Below are positions 25,563 to 34,178 of a stretch of DNA of 45,146 nucleotides, piece after piece (position 1 is the first letter of the stretch; every line of letters starts with the position of its first letter). The notes below the pieces were generated by a model that was given only the letters and a program-made list of their open reading frames with translations, was not told the origin of the DNA and made no database searches. Origin of the DNA: Ignavibacteria bacterium (GTDB lineage: Bacteria; Bacteroidota; Ignavibacteria; Tepidaquicellales; OLB5); assembly GCA_014879675.1 (NCBI GenBank), contig JACSRQ010000102.1:1-45146 (forward strand), given 5' to 3'. A program made the translations under genes and the position numbers.

Positions 25563-27271
25563 CAAAAGTTAATAACATGAAACATACTAATTGCGATGAG
25601 ATAATGCTGATGGTAGATGATTACCTTGACGGCATGATCTCAACAGAAAACAGGCAGCTGATGGAGGAACATCTCAATACATGTTCCGGCTGCAAAAAAT
25701 ATCTTGAAGATACTGTATTACTGCTTGATAAAGCTGCTGTTTTGGGAAAAGATGAAAAGATGCTTCCCAAAGAAAAACAGCAGGAAATGTGGAACAGCAT
25801 CGAAGCTAAGATAAACGCTTCGCTGCCCGTTACAGATCCGCATATATATAACATGAGCGGTTTCGAAGATGAGTATATACCGGTATCATCCGCTAATGGC
25901 GTTAACAAGATCAATAAGTCAGAAAAAACATCTGCATCAGGTAATACTGTTTGGGGCTCAATGCGCTACTATATGTCCGGCATTGCCGCAGTACTAATTC
26001 TCGCATTTGTGATCTACGGTGTCAACCAGTTCCTGAAGCGCGGGAATGATGTTAACCTCACAAATGGCATTGTTGAAGTCAGCGGCGGCACTAAATGGAT
26101 GGTGACTTCGATCAAAGGAAGCCCAATAATCAACAACATGGTAATGAAGGCTATCGATAGCCTTGGTATAGGCGGTTACGTTTCAACAGATGATTCATCA
26201 AAGGCAGAGCTTTATGTTGCGGGACTCGGCTCGGTTATTGTTGAGCCTAACTCAAGGGTGAAGCTTGTTAAAAGTGTGGAAGGCGAACACCGCATCCAGC
26301 TTGATTATGGCTCTATAGATGCCAATATAATGGCGAAGCCGCGCACGTTCTTCGTTGAAGCCGGCGCGATAACTGCTGTTGACCTGGGATGTTCATATAA
26401 ATTCTCCGTTGATAAATCCGGCGACGGGCTACTGTATGTGCGCTCGGGAAAAGTTTCGCTTGAATCCGCAGGCGGCAGGGAATCAATTGTTCCTGAAGGA
26501 AAGTTCTGCGTAACCAAACAGGAATTCGGACCCGGCACACCGTTCAGGGAAGATTCTTCACCCAAGCTTAAAAAAGCTTTGATGGAATTTGATTTCGGCA
26601 ACTGCGGCAGTCAGTGTATAAATACTATACTTGATAATTCACAAAAGACCGATGCGGTTACCCTGGTTAATATTCTTCCAAGGGTCGATGAACAATACCG
26701 CACGCAGGTTTACAATAAGGTCGCAAATTATTGCGCGCCGCCAAGACGCATCCCGAGAGATAGTATCCCCAGGTTCAACAGGTTTGAGGATGTTGATGAA
26801 TGGGTTGATAAGATCATGGAGGAAGTCCATAAAAATATCGAAGAAAGCCTCCAGCATGTTGAAGAAAATATGAAGCAGTTTGATAACGACAAATGGCAGA
26901 AGGATTGGGAAAAGAACTGGGATAGAAGCGTGAACAAAAACTGGAATTTCACATTTCCGCAGGGACTTGATACCTTTAACTTCCAGTATGATACCCAGAA
27001 TCTTTCAAAGGAAGAACAGGATGAGCTGAACCGCGAAATGAAGGAGCTCGAAGAGAACCTGAAGGTTGATAATGAAGAGTTTAAACAGGAAATGGAAAGA
27101 GTTAAAGAAGAGCTGAAGCGCGTTAATGAAGAGATAAGGAAAAATATGGAAGACGTGCAGAAAGAGATGAGGAAGAATTCTCTGGAAAGAAGAAAAGAAC
27201 TGCGCGAAACAGAAAAGAACAAACAGCATGAAGATTCAGGAGACGATGATGATAGCGATGACGATAAATAA
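25559..27271 (+). CDS. Membrane anti-sigma factor: zinc finger, TM, FecR domain and charged coiled coil
   Basis: A 570-residue protein. A cytosolic zinc-binding anti-sigma domain has His38, Cys42, Cys45 (EEHLNTCSGC) plus Cys12. A linker leads to one TM (~140-162, GIAAVLILAFVIYGV). A periplasmic FecR-like domain follows (~205-320: AELYVAGLGSVIVEPNSRVKL, GLLYVRSGKVSLES). The C-terminal third (~410-570) is a highly charged Glu/Lys coiled coil with KEELKRVNEEIRKNMEDVQKE heptads, ending in an Asp-rich tail (DDDDSDDDK). Most anti-sigma factors are far shorter; the coiled coil is the odd part and may be a periplasmic sensor or binding arm. Coupled to the sigma gene by a 4-bp overlap. Confidence 0.88.
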   Translation: MTKVNNMKHTNCDEIMLMVDDYLDGMISTENRQLMEEHLNTCSGCKKYLEDTVLLLDKAAVLGKDEKMLPKEKQQEMWNSIEAKINASLPVTDPHIYNMSGFEDEYIPVSSANGVNKINKSEKTSASGNTVWGSMRYYMSGIAAVLILAFVIYGVNQFLKRGNDVNLTNGIVEVSGGTKWMVTSIKGSPIINNMVMKAIDSLGIGGYVSTDDSSKAELYVAGLGSVIVEPNSRVKLVKSVEGEHRIQLDYGSIDANIMAKPRTFFVEAGAITAVDLGCSYKFSVDKSGDGLLYVRSGKVSLESAGGRESIVPEGKFCVTKQEFGPGTPFREDSSPKLKKALMEFDFGNCGSQCINTILDNSQKTDAVTLVNILPRVDEQYRTQVYNKVANYCAPPRRIPRDSIPRFNRFEDVDEWVDKIMEEVHKNIEESLQHVEENMKQFDNDKWQKDWEKNWDRSVNKNWNFTFPQGLDTFNFQYDTQNLSKEEQDELNREMKELEENLKVDNEEFKQEMERVKEELKRVNEEIRKNMEDVQKEMRKNSLERRKELRETEKNKQHEDSGDDDDSDDDK

Positions 27272-27280
27272 TATTTATGT

Positions 27281-27931
27281 ATGAATATACCTGTAATTTC
27301 ATTGGTTTTGCTGCTGGTAACATGCCAGGCATGTTCACAGAAGAAGGATATCAGCACTGAAACTAAACAGGTAACTGTGGGTGACGGGTGCGAAGGATGT
27401 GAAGCGGTATTTGAATCACCGGTACCTTTTGAAAGCTTAAGCAGTACAGATACACTGCCCGGCTTCACACTGGAAGAGCCTAAGATCGAGATTAGCGGGA
27501 TAGTTTACAAAAGCGACGGATCAACTCCCGCACCTGGCGTAGTAATTTACCTTTATCATACAGATAGAAACGGATACTACTCACCTTCGGCTGAACCCAA
27601 AGGATTAGAAAGACGCCACGGGAAGAACAGGGGCTGGTTAAAAACCAATGATAAAGGTGAATATAAGTTCTTTACCTTCCGGCCTGCGCCTTATCCAAAC
27701 GCAGAATTTCCGGCACACATTCACCCAACTATCAAAGAACCTGGCAAAACAGAATACTGGATAGATGATTATGTTTTTGATGACGATAAGTTTGTTAATG
27801 AAGGTTACAGGAATAAGGCTGAAAACAGGGGCGGTGATGGTATTGTGACACTGCAGAAAAATGATAATGGTATCTATTCAGCCAAACGCAATATTATACT
27901 CGGGAAGAATATTCCGAACTATAAGGATTAA
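27281..27931 (+). CDS. Exported intradiol-dioxygenase-like protein
   Basis: A 216-residue protein of the intradiol ring-cleavage dioxygenase fold (protocatechuate 3,4-dioxygenase beta/catechol dioxygenase type). N-terminal lipoprotein-like signal (LVTCQACSQ). Seen: GVVIYLYHTDRNGYYS, then FRPAPYPNAEFPAHIHPTI with the two His ligands (PAHIH) and candidate Tyr ligands (GYY and APYP), so the Fe(III) 2-Tyr/2-His site appears complete. Secreted members of this family are poorly understood; aromatic ring cleavage outside the cell is inferred only from the fold. It starts 9 bp after the anti-sigma gene, so it is probably the third gene of the sigma operon and may report what the pathway responds to. 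Confidence 0.82.
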   Translation: MNIPVISLVLLLVTCQACSQKKDISTETKQVTVGDGCEGCEAVFESPVPFESLSSTDTLPGFTLEEPKIEISGIVYKSDGSTPAPGVVIYLYHTDRNGYYSPSAEPKGLERRHGKNRGWLKTNDKGEYKFFTFRPAPYPNAEFPAHIHPTIKEPGKTEYWIDDYVFDDDKFVNEGYRNKAENRGGDGIVTLQKNDNGIYSAKRNIILGKNIPNYKD

Positions 27932-28252
27932 AGTATAGCTGTCCGGTTGTAAAAATTTCTTATTCAAAGTTCAGTCATCATTAGGCAATTACCTCCGCTT
28001 AATAAATGATATCTAAGGCCTGCACGGATTAACTGAGTACCTGCTCACTAACCGTCAGGCTTTTGTATTTTAGAAACCAGAGCCGGTAAGCGCACTATTA
28101 TAAATAAACAAAGGGGAGTTAACCATCTCCCCCTGTTTGCTTTAAGAGTATTCTGTTTTTGCGCATCTTGGGGTATCAACAGCACAATAGAGCTGTTTGC
28201 TGCATTCATCCGGGTGGCATAAAAACCTGTTGAAATATCAGGGTACCCCTTT
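27932..28252. other. Gene-free stretch after the sigma operon
   Basis: No ORF with gene-like features. A hairpin GGGGAG/CTCCCC (28113-28132) with CTGTTTGCTTT after it may be a weak plus-strand terminator for the sigma operon, ~180 bp downstream. Confidence 0.4.
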
Positions 28253-28303
28253 GCCTGCTTTTCTAACCCGCCTGCTTTTCCAAGACGGCTGCTTTTCCAA
28301 CCC
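28253..28303. repeat. Three tandem 17-bp repeats
   Basis: GCCTGCTTTTCTAACCC, GCCTGCTTTTCCAAGAC and GGCTGCTTTTCCAACCC lie back to back without gaps. A hairpin CGGCTGCC.../...GGCAGCCG with core TTTAGTTAAA follows at 28320-28346. Confidence 0.75.
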
Positions 28304-28411
28304 TGGTAACTTGCTCAGCCGGCTGCCCTTTAGTTAAAGGCAGCCGAAGCCGGCATACTCAAAATGCATTTCAGCATAAAGAGTGGATTAGATAAAGCAA
28401 GTTATTTAACC

Positions 28412-28451
28412 AATCCCGTAGAGCGGGATTTCATAAATGACTTCGTCATTT
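28412..28451. repeat. Two adjacent hairpins overlapping a gene's 3' end
   Basis: AATCCCGTAGAGCGGGATT (28412-28430), 4 nt, AAATGACTTCGTCATTT (28435-28451). The second contains the stop codon of the Ycf48-repeat gene, as a palindrome does at the end of rimO. Confidence 0.65.
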
Positions 28452-30620
28452 AATCAACATCATTTTCTTTGTATCACTAAAGCTTCCTACTTCCAGCTTG
28501 TAGAAATATACGCCGCTGGGAAGCTGTGCTGCATTGAACGAAACTTCGTAACTGCCTGATTGCATTTTCGAATTCACCAGCAAAAAGAGCTCTTTGCCCA
28601 AAACATCATACACTTTCATAGTTACCTGTGTTGCTTCAGGAACAGAAAACTTTATCACCGTTGCGGGATTGAACGGGTTTGGATAGTTTTGCCCGAGTGA
28701 ATAAACCAGCGGCTGCTGGTTGTTTCCAACCGAAGTGATCACAGTTGCGTCGATCTTATACACAGTGCCATAATATCCGCACATAAACCCGCTGCTCGTA
28801 CTTACAAAATCAATACCCCACAAGTTTTCTTCTGAACCGAACGGTGCTGTGAGTGACCGCTCTACAACCCACTGGCTTTGGCTGAACTGCTTGAACAGTT
28901 TACCCTGTTCGCCTACTGCAAATCCCCTGCCTGTATCAATAACTTCAATATCAATAATATCTACTCCTGCAAGTCCTGCAGTATCACTCAGCAAAGTCCA
29001 GTTTGCACCAGAGTTTGTGGATTTAAATATATTACCATTGATAGATGCCATGTAGCCGGTTGATGCGTTAAGCCAGTCCATTTCCCAAATAGTATTCAGG
29101 TTCGGACCGTCGATCCCGGTGCTATCCCATGTAAGGCCGCCATCCGAAGTTTTAATGAAGCGTCCTCTTTCTCCTGCAATATATCCCGTGGAGTTGTTCA
29201 CAAAATAAACGTCTTCCATGTTGTTGAAGCTGGTTCCCCAGCTGAAGTTTGAGGTCCATGTAACACCTGCATCAGTGGTATAATAAGCGTTGCCCATTTC
29301 TCCAACTGCAAAGCCTGTGCTGGCATTGAAAAACCAAAGAGATTTAGTTGCGCCGCTGCTTATATTGGGAAGGTTCCTTTCTACAAAATTTGTACCGCCA
29401 TTTGTTGTGATCAAAAATCTGCCGGAGGCACCTGCAATGTAGAATGTGTTTGCATCAAACATCTGTACATCATAAAGCTCGAATGAAAGTCCGCTCGGCA
29501 GGTTCTGCCAGCCAATTCCCGCATTTGTTGTCTTAAATATCATACCCGAAAAACCTACTGCAACACCCGTTGTTGCGTTGAGAAAATCTAATCCGTAAAG
29601 CCTGTTGCCTGATTCTGCGAGATAAAAAGAAGTTCCGCTGTTTGTGGAACGGAACATATTACCCATATCCGAGCCAACTATTATATCACTGGCAGATTTC
29701 ATATAAACACTGCGTGATGTTTGCCCGGTGAATAATGTAAGCGCGGTGCTGTCAAATGTAGTTCCGCCGTTTGTGGTACGGTAATTCAAGCCGTCAACTC
29801 CCACACACATAAAACTTGAAGATCCAAATACGCTTGCCTGGTAAATTGCCCTGCTGCCGTTATCGAATACAAGAGCGAACGTAGCGCCGTTATCGGTTGA
29901 TTTATAAAGTCCGTTCGAAGAGCTGAATGTCCATAAGTCCGTTCCAACCCTGATTATATCGTATTGTGTAGGCGAACCCGTTACCGTTACCGTTGTCCAG
30001 CTTGTTCCGCCGTTAGTGGTTGAAATAATATTTCCTGATGTTCCGCAGATCCACACATTGCTTCCGTTAGTGTACGTAATGCCATACCTTGCATTGGTTC
30101 CTGTAACGGCGATTGAGCTCCATGTTGCGCCGCCATCAACTGTTTTTAAAACTACAGCGGAAAGCGCGCCGCATGCATAACCTGTATCAACCGATGTCAT
30201 TACAACTTCATATATATTTGAAGTTGTACCGGAAGTTATTGTTGACCAGTTAGTCCCGCCGTTTGTCGTCCGCAGGATCATTCCTGTATATCCGGTTACA
30301 ATTCCCGTATTGGCATTTACAAAATCTACCGACCATGGCCTGTTAACAAGCTCAGGTGGGGTAACATTCTGCCATGAGTTGCCGCCATCAGTGGTTTTTG
30401 CAATGAAGCTGTTGGTAGGGGTAACAGTGTTTGTTCCGTCTCCAACTGCAAATCCGGTATTCGCGTTGATAAAATCAATGCTGCGCGATTCGCCGCCAAA
30501 CTTTCCTGCCTTAAGAAGTGAAACTGTTGTTGTATCTCTTGCACTCACTCCGGCCGCCCCAAAGACGAACAGGATCAACACAAGAAGTTTTGAATAAGAT
30601 AAAGATGGTAGGTATTTCAT
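28446..30620 (-). CDS. Ycf48-like repeat protein with T9SS sorting domain
   Basis: A 724-residue exported protein, cut back from the longest frame (start 30728) because MKYLPSLSYSKLLVLILFVFGAAG is a proper signal peptide with GAGGGAATAG upstream. The body is a string of about a dozen ~45-residue BNR/Ycf48-type repeats of the form 'F.NA.TGFAVG..G.I..TTNGG..W', predicted to build a seven-bladed-type beta-propeller or two. The last ~80 residues (LGQNYPNPFNPATVIKFSV ... KKMMLIK) are a type A T9SS sorting domain. A role in adhesion or polymer binding is a guess; Ycf48 proper helps photosystem II assembly, which is not implied here. The stop codon lies in a palindrome. Confidence 0.88.
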   Translation of the reverse strand: MKYLPSLSYSKLLVLILFVFGAAGVSARDTTTVSLLKAGKFGGESRSIDFINANTGFAVGDGTNTVTPTNSFIAKTTDGGNSWQNVTPPELVNRPWSVDFVNANTGIVTGYTGMILRTTNGGTNWSTITSGTTSNIYEVVMTSVDTGYACGALSAVVLKTVDGGATWSSIAVTGTNARYGITYTNGSNVWICGTSGNIISTTNGGTSWTTVTVTGSPTQYDIIRVGTDLWTFSSSNGLYKSTDNGATFALVFDNGSRAIYQASVFGSSSFMCVGVDGLNYRTTNGGTTFDSTALTLFTGQTSRSVYMKSASDIIVGSDMGNMFRSTNSGTSFYLAESGNRLYGLDFLNATTGVAVGFSGMIFKTTNAGIGWQNLPSGLSFELYDVQMFDANTFYIAGASGRFLITTNGGTNFVERNLPNISSGATKSLWFFNASTGFAVGEMGNAYYTTDAGVTWTSNFSWGTSFNNMEDVYFVNNSTGYIAGERGRFIKTSDGGLTWDSTGIDGPNLNTIWEMDWLNASTGYMASINGNIFKSTNSGANWTLLSDTAGLAGVDIIDIEVIDTGRGFAVGEQGKLFKQFSQSQWVVERSLTAPFGSEENLWGIDFVSTSSGFMCGYYGTVYKIDATVITSVGNNQQPLVYSLGQNYPNPFNPATVIKFSVPEATQVTMKVYDVLGKELFLLVNSKMQSGSYEVSFNAAQLPSGVYFYKLEVGSFSDTKKMMLIK

Positions 30621-30806
30621 TTCTATTCCCTCTATGATTTTTTTATGAACTAGCGATATTTTCCGAACATTTGTTAAGGAAAGAATCCGGGTGCCGCACA
30701 AACTGTTATTGTATATGCTAAAATCCACATTATTCTATTATATTGCAATTGTAATTTCTTACATTTTCTTGTATGTTTCTAGTATCGCAATCAAACATAT
30801 AGTCAA
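30621..30806. promoter_or_regulatory. Divergent intergenic region
   Basis: 186 bp between the Ycf48-repeat gene and the HTH/helical-repeat gene. AT-rich with no clear TAnnTTTG pair for either direction and no hairpin of note. Confidence 0.35.
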
Positions 30807-32609
30807 TTGTTACAAACTACTGAAATATCAATAAATAATCCTTCTTGGCAGGACAGAAAACAAAGAAAGACAACAACGCTTAAGTACCTTTACGAAGTGG
30901 CTGCCGTTCCGGAAGTAAAACGTGCCGAACTGCTCGGCAAATTGCTGAGGCGAAGAAATGCAGGCGACCAGGTAAATGTTAAGCTGCTCAAATTGATATA
31001 TGAACATGTGAATGAAAATAAGATCCTGAAGTGGGACGATAATTCAATATGCTTAAAGCTCGGTATCAGCCGGGATATGCTGTACTGTCACAAGTCATGG
31101 CTGCTCAGGAAACTTCGTATGTTATATTTCGGATGGGAAAAAAACAACAAGTCTGCCGGTGATGTAAAAAAGAAGGGAGCGGGATTCATAAGTATTCTTG
31201 CTGCAGAAACGGATGAAGCGAAAAAAATGCTTGATGCGGGTATGCGAAAAGAATCCAAAATAAAACTTCTTGCGCTGGAAAGAAAGATCCTTTCAAAAAA
31301 AAGGCTTTCGATCAAAGAAAAAGTTCTTTATGTATCGGTATCAAGATACCTGTGCCAGTACTATTATAATCTAAAAAAAGAAAATTCGTTTAATAAGTAT
31401 TATTACCAAACTATCAGGGTTTACCGCAGCCTGATGAGATCATGCAGGCTTAAGAATACAACAGCCGCTATAGAGGCACGTATCCATTATTACTACTGCC
31501 TTTCATACAAGCCAACATATAACGGGAAGAAAATTGAAGAATTCGTAAAAGCGCGGGGTTACCTGGAAAAGGCACTGGAACTGAGCAGGGAATCAGGTGA
31601 TATACTAAAACAATCTGAGCTGATCATTAATATTGCAAACTTCTATTCAGTGGAGTCAGCATCATTTGGTAAAGCGGTAGATACGATCAGAGAAGGAATG
31701 CATCTTGCAAAAGAAAAGAATCTTGAAAGCGACCTTTATTGTTACAAAATTCTTGAGATCTTCTATGAATTCATCACACAAAAGGCCGGCATAAAGGAAA
31801 CCATTCAGCTGCTAAAGACCTATTACCGCGGGTTTGAAGAATCCAATCCCCGAACTTCGCTGATAAGGATCGTACTGATGAAGGCAGTGTTTCTTGCATC
31901 ATCATATTCCGATAACACGATGCTTAACGAGTTCTTCCGGAAATTATACCGGTTTGAAATACTCAACTATGGGTATAACTCCTCGTTCAGGACCATGTAT
32001 TCGTCAAGATTTTCTATGTACCTCGATGAGCTGTTCGTGCCTTGTTACACAATGCTGCCCGGCGGGGAGAAATTCATTTCCTCTGAAAGCCTGAACACTG
32101 AAGTGAAGAAGAAAATGCTTATAGCATTTGATGAAATTTTGGTGAACTTTCATCGCATAACAGATGTGTATTTTATTAAAGAAATATACACTTATATGCT
32201 GCTTGTGACCTTTGTGAATGCAGAAGAATTTGACCGGGAAAAATGCGACTATTTTATCAAAAGGATCGAATGGCTTAACAGGAGCAGGGGAAAAATAGTT
32301 ACCGAAGCTAACCATATAATGTTTGAATTTCTGAGACAATTTGTAAAAATGAGGAGTGAAAAGCAGGAGCTGGCAAAAGAAGATTTCCTGCAAAAAAATC
32401 TTGTTCTCTTCAGGAATAAAACGGCCGAGCTTGCCTCAAGCGAGATAATTACACCTTTGATGTATTTCATGATATGCCATACTGCAAGGATCTCCGGATA
32501 CGAAGAATTCATCGATATTGTTTCAGACCTTCATAGAAGTATTCTTTCAAAACATCCGGATTTCTTCGATGGGGTAAATGTTCTTCGGGCCGGACAAAGT
32601 AACACCTGA
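30807..32609 (+). CDS. Large HTH plus helical-repeat protein, unknown function
   Basis: A 600-residue soluble, strongly helical, basic protein. N-terminal ~40-115: a sigma-region-4 or LuxR-like HTH seems present (WDDNSICLKLGISRDMLYCHKSWLLRKLRMLYFGWE). Residues ~130-600 are Tyr- and Leu-rich helical pairs (ARGYLEKALELSRESGDILKQSELIINIANFY; KAVDTIREGMHLAKEKN) like TPR repeats. That layout recalls TPR-containing regulators, but I do not recognise the family. The TTG start is uncertain; no RBS is evident. It ends 15 bp from the convergent CHAD gene. Confidence 0.7.
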   Translation: MLQTTEISINNPSWQDRKQRKTTTLKYLYEVAAVPEVKRAELLGKLLRRRNAGDQVNVKLLKLIYEHVNENKILKWDDNSICLKLGISRDMLYCHKSWLLRKLRMLYFGWEKNNKSAGDVKKKGAGFISILAAETDEAKKMLDAGMRKESKIKLLALERKILSKKRLSIKEKVLYVSVSRYLCQYYYNLKKENSFNKYYYQTIRVYRSLMRSCRLKNTTAAIEARIHYYYCLSYKPTYNGKKIEEFVKARGYLEKALELSRESGDILKQSELIINIANFYSVESASFGKAVDTIREGMHLAKEKNLESDLYCYKILEIFYEFITQKAGIKETIQLLKTYYRGFEESNPRTSLIRIVLMKAVFLASSYSDNTMLNEFFRKLYRFEILNYGYNSSFRTMYSSRFSMYLDELFVPCYTMLPGGEKFISSESLNTEVKKKMLIAFDEILVNFHRITDVYFIKEIYTYMLLVTFVNAEEFDREKCDYFIKRIEWLNRSRGKIVTEANHIMFEFLRQFVKMRSEKQELAKEDFLQKNLVLFRNKTAELASSEIITPLMYFMICHTARISGYEEFIDIVSDLHRSILSKHPDFFDGVNVLRAGQSNT

Positions 32610-32624
32610 ACCCAATGAATTTAA

Positions 32625-33122
32625 TTATAATAACGTAGCGCTGATGATCCGGTTCCTGAAACTGCCTGTTTCCCAGTCATTCAAAAGTTCAGTAAGCTGC
32701 AGGAATAATTCCCTACGTGAATTTCTCAATTCATTAACATTGTTTCTTAACGGTCTGGTTGGTATTCTATCAGAAATGCTGGTGATAGTGCGATTGAAAC
32801 CCCGGATCTCATTAATATGGGAGGTTAGGTCAGGTATCATCACATCTGCATCGTGAATATCACCCATAAGGTCTAATGCCTGTTTCAATTCATCCAGGCA
32901 CTTCGTAAAATCTGCTCCGAAGCAGTATTCGCCAAGCTCCATTGCATAACGCAGAGGTTTGCCTGCTTTGCGCATTTCATGAAGCTGGGTTTTTCTCAAA
33001 GGATAGCCCGATACGCTTTTTTTCCATAAAAAAAAATCGTCATACATAAGAGGAATTACATGCCTGAGGTTTTCTTTCAGGCTCTCCTTTTTATTTATTC
33101 TGAATTTCCCCTTCTTCATCAC
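32625..33122 (-). CDS. CHAD domain protein, C-terminal half
   Basis: A 165-residue protein that matches the second four-helix bundle of a CHAD domain: QLHEMRKAGKPLRYAMEL (the HxxR.x..K.LRY polyphosphate-binding motif), then CLDELKQALDLMGDIHDADVMI. CHAD domains bind polyphosphate through conserved His/Lys/Arg. It starts with GTG (an ATG follows) inside the stop of the preceding gene (GTGA overlap, 33119-33122), so the two halves are translated together and probably dimerise into one CHAD. Last gene of the strand's cluster. Confidence 0.85.
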   Translation of the reverse strand: MMKKGKFRINKKESLKENLRHVIPLMYDDFFLWKKSVSGYPLRKTQLHEMRKAGKPLRYAMELGEYCFGADFTKCLDELKQALDLMGDIHDADVMIPDLTSHINEIRGFNRTITSISDRIPTRPLRNNVNELRNSRRELFLQLTELLNDWETGSFRNRIISATLL

Positions 33123-33673
33123 GAAGCTTCCCCCGCAGTTGAAACTGTGCTAACAGGCCCGGGATTACTTACTTCGGTTTGTTCCAGGTTTGTTGATACA
33201 AAACTCATGAAATGTTCTTTGTAGCCTTTTTTGTTTAGGGAAGTAATGTTTTGAATCAGCAGCTTTCTTTTTTGTTCGCGTTCAGCTTTTTTCCTTACTA
33301 TAAGCAGGTTAATTGCCCTGTTGTCGTTTGTGTTTGAAGAAGCGTTTTGGCTGCTTTGTTTCTTCATATTTTCAAGCTTCTCAATAAACACATCGTAATC
33401 TCTCACCTCGCCGAGCGACCGGATAAGTCCGCGAACCTCCTCATACTCAGCCTTGTATTTCTTTTTGGGAAAAAGACTTCGGAATATCTTTAATGCCGCC
33501 TGCACCCTTCTTGAAGCTACCCGCATATCATGCAGTGCTTCAATATCGCTTCCGTCAATAGTGCCCTGCTCATGAATGGTCATCTCTTCAAACCTTGCCC
33601 TAAGTATTTTGGCTGCTGATCCTTTCACAGGCGCATTTGGATTGAGTCCGGTTATTTTTCGTGCTTTAGCCAT
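33119..33673 (-). CDS. CHAD domain protein, N-terminal half
   Basis: A 184-residue protein with the first CHAD helical bundle: IEALHDMRVASRRVQAALKIFRSLFP (HxxRVxxRR core), GLIRSLGEVRDYDVFIEKL, then a basic helix region with Lys/Arg for polyphosphate contact. The C-terminal ~20 residues are Ser/Thr/Pro-rich and look like a linker that ends at a stop before the second half. One insertion or deletion could have split an ancestral single gene, but the clean GTGA overlap argues for a stable arrangement. No CYTH domain accompanies it. Confidence 0.85.
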   Translation of the reverse strand: MAKARKITGLNPNAPVKGSAAKILRARFEEMTIHEQGTIDGSDIEALHDMRVASRRVQAALKIFRSLFPKKKYKAEYEEVRGLIRSLGEVRDYDVFIEKLENMKKQSSQNASSNTNDNRAINLLIVRKKAEREQKRKLLIQNITSLNKKGYKEHFMSFVSTNLEQTEVSNPGPVSTVSTAGEAS

Positions 33674-33698
33674 AATTCAAAATAATTCATCAATAATC

Positions 33699-34118
33699 TT
33701 AATACTTTTTGAAAACAATTTTAGCAAGCGGGGTCAGCTTTAGTTCCTTCAATTCCTTTCTCGTAAATACTTCTGCTCCAAAGGAATCATTTCCATCCGG
33801 TTCCCTCTTCAGCTTCTTAATGCTCTTTGTATCGCAGTCATAAATTATCCCAACATGATGCAGGATCTCATTTTCTGTTTCACGTTCATAGCCAATTGCG
33901 TCAATAAGCCTGGAGTCCCGTGGTTTGAGTCCGGTTTCTTCCATAAGCTCTCTATCGAGTGTATCTTCGGGTGTTTCGCCAAAATCTATCTTCCCGCCGG
34001 GAAGATCCCACCTGCCTTTAAAAGGGCCTTTGCTTTTTTTAATGAGTACGAAACTACTTTTATACCTCAAAACAGCATATACGCCGAAGCGGCTTAGCTG
34101 TACATGTTTTTTTGCCAA
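33699..34118 (-). CDS. Nudix hydrolase
   Basis: A 139-residue NTP/NDP-derivative pyrophosphohydrolase. The Nudix box is complete: Gly42-x5-Glu48-x7-Arg56-Glu57-x2-Glu60-Glu61-x-Gly63 (GGKIDFGETPEDTLDRELME...). WDLPGG precedes it as in MutT/ADP-ribose types. The substrate is unknown. It sits 25 bp upstream of the CHAD pair and downstream of the deacetylase gene, in the cluster that begins with umuD; nucleotide sanitation is a plausible but unproven role. Confidence 0.9.
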   Translation of the reverse strand: MAKKHVQLSRFGVYAVLRYKSSFVLIKKSKGPFKGRWDLPGGKIDFGETPEDTLDRELMEETGLKPRDSRLIDAIGYERETENEILHHVGIIYDCDTKSIKKLKREPDGNDSFGAEVFTRKELKELKLTPLAKIVFKKY

Positions 34119-34178
34119 GTTAAATCCTGTTTAATTTTTATAAGAACATAATACCATTGTGTTACATAGTTAAAACAT

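Noticed and set aside
26728-27468. 246-residue antisense frame rich in Ser/Phe
   Set aside because: Shadow of the Glu/Lys-rich coiled coil of the anti-sigma factor on the other strand.
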